This document shows, one piece after another, positions 17,158-22,207 of a DNA stretch of 22,207 bases. Position 1 is the first letter of the stretch. Every line of letters starts with the position of its first letter. The translations under genes were made by a program, and so were the position numbers. Under the pieces are notes generated by a model. It was not told the origin of the DNA. It saw only the letters and a list, made by a program, of their open reading frames with translations, and ran no database searches. The DNA lies in assembly GCA_937975735.1 (NCBI GenBank), contig CALJUI010000108.1, positions 1 to 22,207 of the forward strand, read 5' to 3'. Origin of the DNA: an uncultured Rubrivivax sp. Its GTDB lineage: Bacteria; Pseudomonadota; Gammaproteobacteria; Burkholderiales; Burkholderiaceae_C.

Positions 17158-18480
17158 TCACCGCGGCGCCGGTTCCCTCAGCTCGACGTAGGCGCGGGCG
17201 CGGAGTTCGCGCAGCCAGTCCTCGTAGGCCTGCTGGAACTTGCGCTCGCGCAACTCGTTGCGCACCTGCTCGCGCAGCGCCTTCGCGTCGATCGCGACGG
17301 TCCGACGGTCGATCACCTGGATCAGGTGCACGCCGAAGCGCGAGACCACCGGCTGCGACAGCCCGCCGACCGGCAGCTCGTTCATCGGCCCCTCGAATTC
17401 CGGCACCATCACGCCGGGACGGAACCAGCCGAGGTCGCCGCCCTCGGCGGCGCTGCCGTCCTCGGAGACCTCGCGCGCGACATCCTCGAAGCGGCGCGCG
17501 CCCGACTCGATCTGCTCGCGCAGTTCGAGCAGCCGGCGCGCGGCGGCCTGCGGCGGGGCCTGGTCCGAGGTGCGCAGCAGGATGTGGCGGGCGCGCGTCT
17601 CGGTCACGCGCGGCTCCTCCGCACTCTCGCGCGACAGGACCTTCAGCAGGTGGAATCCGGCACCGCTGCGGATCGGCGACGGCGTGACCTCGCCGACCGC
17701 CAGGCCGCGCACCGCCTGCACGAACAGGTCGGGCAGGCGCGAGGCCGGACGCGGCCCGATCTCGCCGCCGCGCTCCCGGTTGCTGTCCTCGGACAGCTCG
17801 CGTGCGACCTGCTCGAAGGGCTCGCCGCCGCGGATGCGCGCCAGCGCCGCCTCGGCACGGGCGCGCCGATCGGCGACGGTGGCCGCATCGGCGCCCTCGG
17901 GCACGCCGACCAGCACCTGCGCCAGGTTGATCTCGGCGTCGAGGCGTGCGGCGGCGCGACGGGCGGCGATCTCGCTGTCGATCTCGGCGTCGCTGATCAG
18001 GATGCGCGCCGCGACTTCGCGCTCGCGCGTGCGCTCGACCATGATCTGGTCGCGCAGCTGGGCGCGAAAGCGCGTCAGGTCGAGCCCCTCCTGGCGCAGC
18101 CGCTCGACGAGTTGCGGCACGGTGAGCCGGTTCTGCGCGGCCACGCTCTGCACCGCGCGGTCGAGGTCGGCGTCGTCGACGCGCCAGCCGGCGTCGCGCG
18201 CATGGGTGATCACGACGCGTTCCTGGATCAGGTCGTCCAGCGCCTTCTCACGCAGCTCGGCCTCGCTGGGGCGTGTCTGCAGCGAGCGGGAGGCGGCCGA
18301 ACGCAGCGCGTCGATGCGCCGCTCCAGCTCGCCCGCGGTGACCAGTTCCTGATTGACGACCGCGACGATGTAGTCGCCCCCGCGCGAGGCGGCGCGCTCC
18401 TGCGCGGCGGCAGGCGGCGCGAACGCGCAGGCCAGCGCCAGCCACAGGCCGGCGGTCAGGAAGCGAAGGGATGCGGTCAT
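17158..18480 (-). CDS. surA: Periplasmic chaperone / peptidyl-prolyl isomerase SurA
   Basis: Chaperones outer-membrane proteins, notably LptD, through the periplasm to the BAM complex. It has 440 residues (E. coli 428). A signal peptide ending AAAQ (cut near residue 27) is followed by the SurA N-domain (~35-180), which holds most chaperone activity. Two parvulin (PpiC) domains follow at about 182-285 and 294-390. The second has the typical ARHILL, DGSAAEGGDLGWF and VSRFGVHLIQV. The C-terminal helix returns to the N-domain. The ATG overlaps the lptD stop by 4 bases (18477-18480), so the two are translationally coupled, as expected for a chaperone and its main client. Confidence 0.96.
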   Translation of the reverse strand: MTASLRFLTAGLWLALACAFAPPAAAQERAASRGGDYIVAVVNQELVTAGELERRIDALRSAASRSLQTRPSEAELREKALDDLIQERVVITHARDAGWRVDDADLDRAVQSVAAQNRLTVPQLVERLRQEGLDLTRFRAQLRDQIMVERTREREVAARILISDAEIDSEIAARRAAARLDAEINLAQVLVGVPEGADAATVADRRARAEAALARIRGGEPFEQVARELSEDSNRERGGEIGPRPASRLPDLFVQAVRGLAVGEVTPSPIRSGAGFHLLKVLSRESAEEPRVTETRARHILLRTSDQAPPQAAARRLLELREQIESGARRFEDVAREVSEDGSAAEGGDLGWFRPGVMVPEFEGPMNELPVGGLSQPVVSRFGVHLIQVIDRRTVAIDAKALREQVRNELRERKFQQAYEDWLRELRARAYVELREPAPR

Positions 18481-20792
18481 GGAAAGCGGGGGCTCGACGG
18501 GTCGTCGCGCAGCAGGCGGTAACCGGGGATATTGTCCTTCAAGACCTGCAGCGGGTTCGAGCCCAGGCGGGACAGCCCGACCAGTTCGAGCTGCAGCAGC
18601 AACCGCGTCGTGGCCTCGGTGCGGCCGGTGGACAGGCGCTCGGCGACGATCCGGCCGATCCAGCAGCCGGCGTCGTACTCCAGGCCCAGCACCGAGTCGG
18701 TGATGCGGCTGTCGCGCAGGCTGTAGTTGATGCGGCCGACGCCGTACAGGGTGCCCTGGCAGCGCCCGCCGCTGCGCTGCCCGTCGCCGCGGTAGACGGG
18801 CCACTGCCAGCCGGCCTCGACCTGCTCGGACAGGCCGCGCGCCAGCCGGTAGCGCATGTTCAGCGTGTGGAACGGTGCCGGTGACCAGGTCGCACCGAGC
18901 AGCGATCGGCGCAGCCGGCCGTTGTCCTGGCTGTACTGCAGCGCGGCGTCGAGCGACCACTGCGGCACCAGCGTCGTCGACGCCAGCAGCAGCACGTCGG
19001 AGAAGCGCTGCTCGAGCGGTGCGCCGTCGACCGAACCGTCCAGCGCCGGCGCCACGCGCTGGTCGCGGAACAGGAAGCGCTGCGCGACGCCCAGACGCAG
19101 CAGTTCGGCGCCGTCGGCTGCATCGATCAGGCGCGTCGTCGCGCCGGCGGTCAGCTGGTGCGAGTCGGAGATGCGGTCGACGCCGGAGAACGCGTTGTCG
19201 GAGTAGATCGAGCTGAAATTGAACTCCTTGCCGAAGGCGTCGAAGTTCGGCAGCTGGTCCTGGCGCTTGTACGGCGTGTACACGTAGAACAGTCGCGGCT
19301 CGAGGGTCTGCCGCAGTGCGCGGCCGAAGAGCACGTCGGTGTCGCGTTCGAAGGCCAGTCCGGCATCGACGCTGAGGGTCGGGAGCAGACGGGCCGCCTC
19401 GCGCCGGCCGTCGGCCAGCGGCCGAACGGATCGGCAGTGCGAGGCGTTCACCGTCAGGCGCGGCACCATCCCGCCCGCGCTGGCGCGCCAGGGCCAGGCA
19501 ACGACGCCGCTGGCGTGCCAGCGCCAGCCGTCGGGCCGCAGGTCGCCGCCGGCGCGCTCGGCAAGCACGAAGTGGTTCAGCTCGGTCACCAGGCTCAGCT
19601 CCAGTTCGCCGAACCGGCCGCGCGTGCGCACCCCGAGCTGCGGGCTGCGCGCGTAGGGCTCGACGATCGGCGCGTCGATGTCCTGCAGCACCTGCCAGCG
19701 GTGAATCCGCAGGTAGGCCTGGCCTTCGCCACCGCGCCAACCGAAGTCGCGTTCGGCGCGCGCGACCAGCGGCAGCAGGCGTGGCGTCAGGCTCGAGGTC
19801 GCGCGCGTGAAGTCCTTCCACCAGTCGTCGTCCGAGACCCGGATCGCATCGAAGCGCCCGCGGATGCCCAGCGGCAGCGCGTGCTCGTGCTGCAGCGTCA
19901 GCGCGAAGCGTGCCTCGCCGTAGACGCGGTCGTGCGGCAGCCAGTTCAGTTCGCTGCGGCCCTGGTAGTTCGGCTGCAGGTAGCGGAACTCGCCGTCGAC
20001 GCCGATGCCGCGCCGCGTCATGATGCGCGGCGCGATCGTCGCGTCCAGGTTCGGTGCGATGTTCCAGTACCAGGGCATCGAGAATTCGACGCCGCTGCTG
20101 CTGTCGATGTTCAGGCTCGGTGGCAGCCAGCCGGACTTGCGCGCGTCGGTGACCGGGAAGCTCAGGCCCGGCGCGGCGAGGATGGGTACGCCGAGGAAAC
20201 GCAGCACCGCGCCGTCGGCGCGGCCCTCGTTGGCGTCGAAGTCGAGCGTCACGCTGCGCGCCTGCAGCACCCAGTCCGGGTCGCCGCTGCCGTCGCGCGG
20301 GCAGCTCGTGTAGCGGGCGTCGGCGGCGTTCAGCCGCGAGCGACCCTGGAAGTCGATGCGCGATGCCGCGCCGCGCGTGCCCAGGCGCAGGAACTCGAAC
20401 TCCGGCTCGAGGAACCAGCCCTCGAGCGTGCCGATCGTGAGCTCCGCCGCCGGCCCGAAATAGAGCGCGCCCTCGCGCTCGATGCGAACCGAGCCTTCGA
20501 CGCGCGCGCGATCGTCGCGCGTCGAATAGCGCAGCCGGTCGGCGCGGATGCGCGTCGGGCCCTGGCGCAGTTCGACGTCGCCGCTGGCCTCGGTCTCGCC
20601 GTCGGTGATGCTGCGCAGGCGGTCGGCCTGCAGCACGATCGGCTCGGCCGGTCCGCCGTCGTCGACCGCGTGAACTGCCGGCGCGGCCAGCAGCGTCGCG
20701 CAGGCCGCGGCCAGCAGGGCGCGTCGCGGGCAGGCTCGGGCAGGCAAGTGGATCAGGCGCGGTGGCGTGCGCAGCGGCTTCGTAGAATTCAT
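18477..20792 (-). CDS. lptD: LPS-assembly protein LptD (outer membrane)
   Basis: Forms, with LptE, the outer-membrane translocon that inserts lipopolysaccharide into the outer leaflet. At 771 residues it is close to E. coli (784). A long basic N-terminus and hydrophobic segment ending AAPAVHA (to ~42) form the signal peptide. The OstA-type jellyroll N-domain follows (~50-160, repeated ADRLR...GDVELR strands), then the large beta-barrel. Cys164 (YTSCP) and Cys710 (DAGCW) sit where E. coli Cys173 and Cys725 do. The adjacent partner of the second is Gly, so only one of the two E. coli-type long-range disulphides seems conserved. The start is ATG 20792 with GAGGGG about 9 bases upstream, inside the first codons of the divergent kinase gene. 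A downstream TTG start within the signal region is possible. Confidence 0.95.
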   Translation of the reverse strand: MNSTKPLRTPPRLIHLPARACPRRALLAAACATLLAAPAVHAVDDGGPAEPIVLQADRLRSITDGETEASGDVELRQGPTRIRADRLRYSTRDDRARVEGSVRIEREGALYFGPAAELTIGTLEGWFLEPEFEFLRLGTRGAASRIDFQGRSRLNAADARYTSCPRDGSGDPDWVLQARSVTLDFDANEGRADGAVLRFLGVPILAAPGLSFPVTDARKSGWLPPSLNIDSSSGVEFSMPWYWNIAPNLDATIAPRIMTRRGIGVDGEFRYLQPNYQGRSELNWLPHDRVYGEARFALTLQHEHALPLGIRGRFDAIRVSDDDWWKDFTRATSSLTPRLLPLVARAERDFGWRGGEGQAYLRIHRWQVLQDIDAPIVEPYARSPQLGVRTRGRFGELELSLVTELNHFVLAERAGGDLRPDGWRWHASGVVAWPWRASAGGMVPRLTVNASHCRSVRPLADGRREAARLLPTLSVDAGLAFERDTDVLFGRALRQTLEPRLFYVYTPYKRQDQLPNFDAFGKEFNFSSIYSDNAFSGVDRISDSHQLTAGATTRLIDAADGAELLRLGVAQRFLFRDQRVAPALDGSVDGAPLEQRFSDVLLLASTTLVPQWSLDAALQYSQDNGRLRRSLLGATWSPAPFHTLNMRYRLARGLSEQVEAGWQWPVYRGDGQRSGGRCQGTLYGVGRINYSLRDSRITDSVLGLEYDAGCWIGRIVAERLSTGRTEATTRLLLQLELVGLSRLGSNPLQVLKDNIPGYRLLRDDPSSPRFP
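20783..20788 (+). promoter_or_regulatory. Candidate -10 element for the amgK-like gene
   Basis: TAGAAT matches five of six consensus positions and ends 9 bases before the amgK-like ATG at 20798. Transcription would begin about 3 bases before the start codon, giving an almost leaderless message. On the minus strand the overlapping region reads GATAAT (20796-20791), but this would start transcription inside lptD and fits less well. No clear -35 box was found. Confidence 0.4.
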
Positions 20793-20797
20793 TATCC

Positions 20798-21844
20798 ATG
20801 CCCCCCTCGATCACCTGGCCCAGCGCCGAGCGACAGGCCGCCTTCGAACAGTGGCTGCAGGCGCTGGCCCCCGGCCATGGCCTGCGCGCCGAGACGCTGC
20901 GCCCGGCCTCGGCCGACGCGAGCTTCCGTCGCTATTTCCGGATCGACGCCGACCGCGGCCCGTGCATCGTGATGGACGCGCCGCCGCCGCAGGAGGACGT
21001 GCGGCCCTTCGTGCACGTCGCCGGGCTGATCGAGGCCGCCGGGCTGAACGCGCCGCGCGTGCTGGCCGCCGACCCCGAGCGCGGCTTCCTGCTGCTCAGC
21101 GACCTCGGCAGCCGGCTGTACCTCGACGCGCTGCGCGACGATGCCGACGGCGCCGACCGGCTGATGCGCGACGCGATCCGCGCGCTCGTGCACTGGCAGG
21201 GCCATGTCGCGGCCGACTCGCTGCCGCCCTACGACGAGGCGCTGCTCGCGCGCGAACTCGCGCTGTTCCCCGAATGGTGCGTGCAGCGCGAGTTCGGCAT
21301 CGCCTGGACCGAGGCCGAGCGGGCGAGCTGGGACGCGATCTGCCGGCTGCTGATCGACAGCGCGCTGGCGCAGCCGGCCGTCGCGGTGCACCGCGACTGG
21401 ATGCCGCGCAACCTGATGGTCGCGAATCCGAACCCGGGCATCCTGGACTTCCAGGACGCGGTGCGCGGGCCGGTGACCTACGACGTCGCGTCGATGCTGC
21501 GCGACGCCTTCCTCAGCTGGGACGAAGAGCGCGAGATCGACTGGGCGGCGCGCTACTGGGAGCAGGCGCGTCGCGCCGGTGTCCCGCTCGGCGAGACGCT
21601 GGGCCATGACTTCGGCGAGTTCTGGCGCGCCCTGGAGTGGATGGGCCTGCAGCGCCACCTGAAGGTGCTGGGCATCTTCTGCCGCCTGAAGCACCGCGAC
21701 GGCAAGGCGCACTACGCCGGGGACCTGCCGCGCTTCTTCGGCTACGCGACCCGGGCCGCGAACCGCTATGCGCCGCTGCGACCGCTGCTCGGTCTGCTGC
21801 AGCCGATGTCGGGCCAGACGCTGGCCAGCGGCTTCACGTTCTAG
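20798..21844 (+). CDS. amgK: AmgK-like N-acetylmuramate/N-acetylglucosamine 1-kinase (cell-wall recycling)
   Basis: A 348-residue aminoglycoside-phosphotransferase-fold kinase. The Brenner motif HRDWMPRN (His198, Asp200) and the metal-binding LDFQDA (Asp217) are intact. In Pseudomonas, AmgK phosphorylates MurNAc at the anomeric carbon so that MurU can make UDP-MurNAc. The Pseudomonas amgK gene is likewise divergent from lptD-surA, which is the main reason for this name. The N-terminus SASDASFRRYFR-like segment (ASADASFRRYFRI) is typical of this subgroup. No murU follows in the window; an ABC exporter gene starts 50 bases later. There is no Shine-Dalgarno sequence before the ATG. Only 5 bases separate it from the divergent lptD start. 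A generic phosphotransferase of unknown substrate is the alternative. Confidence 0.8.
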   Translation: MPPSITWPSAERQAAFEQWLQALAPGHGLRAETLRPASADASFRRYFRIDADRGPCIVMDAPPPQEDVRPFVHVAGLIEAAGLNAPRVLAADPERGFLLLSDLGSRLYLDALRDDADGADRLMRDAIRALVHWQGHVAADSLPPYDEALLARELALFPEWCVQREFGIAWTEAERASWDAICRLLIDSALAQPAVAVHRDWMPRNLMVANPNPGILDFQDAVRGPVTYDVASMLRDAFLSWDEEREIDWAARYWEQARRAGVPLGETLGHDFGEFWRALEWMGLQRHLKVLGIFCRLKHRDGKAHYAGDLPRFFGYATRAANRYAPLRPLLGLLQPMSGQTLASGFTF

Positions 21845-21883
21845 CCCCCCAGGTTCGCGAGCGCGGGGCGAGAGCGCCTCGGC

Positions 21884-21889
21884 GAGAAT
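21884..21889 (+). promoter_or_regulatory. Candidate -10 element for the ABC exporter gene
   Basis: GAGAAT matches four of six consensus positions and ends 5 bases before the ATG at 21895, so transcription could start at the ATG itself. There is no Shine-Dalgarno sequence in the 20 bases upstream, which is consistent with a leaderless message. No -35 box was recognised. Confidence 0.35.
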
Positions 21890-21894
21890 CGCGG

Positions 21895-22207
21895 ATGTCC
21901 GTCTTTTCCTTCACCCGCGTGCGCCCGACCGCGGTACCGACCGGATCGCCGCCGGCCGGCCTGCTCGCCTTCTACTGGCACTTCGTTCGCCAGACCAAGG
22001 GCCTGTACGCGACGCTGTTCGTCACCGGCCTGGCGGTCGCGCTGATCGACACCGTGATCCCGCTGTTCATCGGCCGCCTGGTGCGCCTGATGGAGGCCGG
22101 CGACCGCGCCGCCGCGCTGGCCGAGGCGATGCCGATGCTGCTGGGCATGTCGGCGCTGGTGCTGTTCGGCCGCCCGCTGGTGCTGCTGGCCGACAGCGTG
22201 GTGCGCA
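21895..22207 (+). CDS. ABC exporter (type I, transmembrane domain N-terminus), 3' end outside window
   Basis: The first 104 residues of an ABC transporter of the MsbA/multidrug-exporter type. After a short cytoplasmic N-terminus comes FYWHFVRQTKG, the usual elbow helix. TM1 follows (LYATLFVTGLAVALIDTVIPLFIGRLV, ~38-64), then a periplasmic stretch, then the start of TM2 (PMLLGMSALVLFGRPLVLL). The PLFIGRLV segment at the end of TM1 is characteristic of the half-transporter family. The nucleotide-binding domain would lie beyond the right edge. The substrate cannot be judged. It follows the amgK-like gene after 50 bases on the same strand; any link to cell-wall recycling is speculative. Confidence 0.85.
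   Translation, partial: MSVFSFTRVRPTAVPTGSPPAGLLAFYWHFVRQTKGLYATLFVTGLAVALIDTVIPLFIGRLVRLMEAGDRAAALAEAMPMLLGMSALVLFGRPLVLLADSVVR

Overview
This window is a GC-rich (roughly 70%), densely packed chromosomal segment. It is most likely from a betaproteobacterium of the order Burkholderiales, near Rubrivivax, Leptothrix or Piscinibacter. The evidence is MetXS-type methionine synthesis, a PEP-CTERM exoprotein, the lptD-surA-ksgA block with a divergent amgK-like kinase, and uniformly GC-ending codons. The organism is inferred from protein resemblance alone. I see no insertion sequence, phage gene, tRNA, rRNA or CRISPR array, and no gene-free stretch longer than 300 bases.

Left part (1-3548). The start of a homoserine O-acyltransferase gene (metXS) runs off the left edge. 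Its leader carries a sequence and fold that match the SAM-II riboswitch class, followed by a terminator-like hairpin just before the start codon. This points to feedback control of methionine synthesis by S-adenosylmethionine. Divergent from it are a small SnoaL/NTF2-fold protein and a membrane-anchored, stand-alone glutamate-synthase-like FMN/Fe-S protein. A YibF-like glutathione S-transferase converges on the latter.

Pyrimidine block (3583-10014). codA (cytosine deaminase) and upp (uracil phosphoribosyltransferase) form one leftward pair. The URC4-type (DUF1688) and URC1-type (GTP cyclohydrolase II-like) genes form another. Together they read as cytosine to uracil to UMP, then entry to the URC pyrimidine-degradation route. 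A gene for a secreted PEP-CTERM protein with an L-type lectin fold lies between the two pairs in the opposite direction. A purine nucleoside phosphorylase gene is divergent from URC1.

Regulation and carbon block (10011-15142). A FixJ-type response regulator and a membrane PAS histidine kinase are translationally coupled. They are divergent from maeB, a malic enzyme fused to a phosphotransacetylase-like domain, so C4-dicarboxylate sensing is a reasonable guess.

RNase block (15213-16370). A secreted RNase Sa/barnase-type guanyl-specific RNase is followed by its barstar-like inhibitor. Next comes an unrecognised 44-residue ORF whose Shine-Dalgarno sequence is buried in a perfect 10-bp inverted repeat. 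A strong bidirectional terminator closes the block. The hairpin plus small ORF is the least explained element in the window.

Envelope block (16386-22207). ksgA, surA and lptD are read leftward as one operon, without the pdxA that often sits between surA and ksgA. An AmgK-like sugar kinase for cell-wall recycling is divergent from lptD, with only 5 bases between the two start codons. The N-terminus of an ABC exporter runs off the right edge where murU might have been expected.
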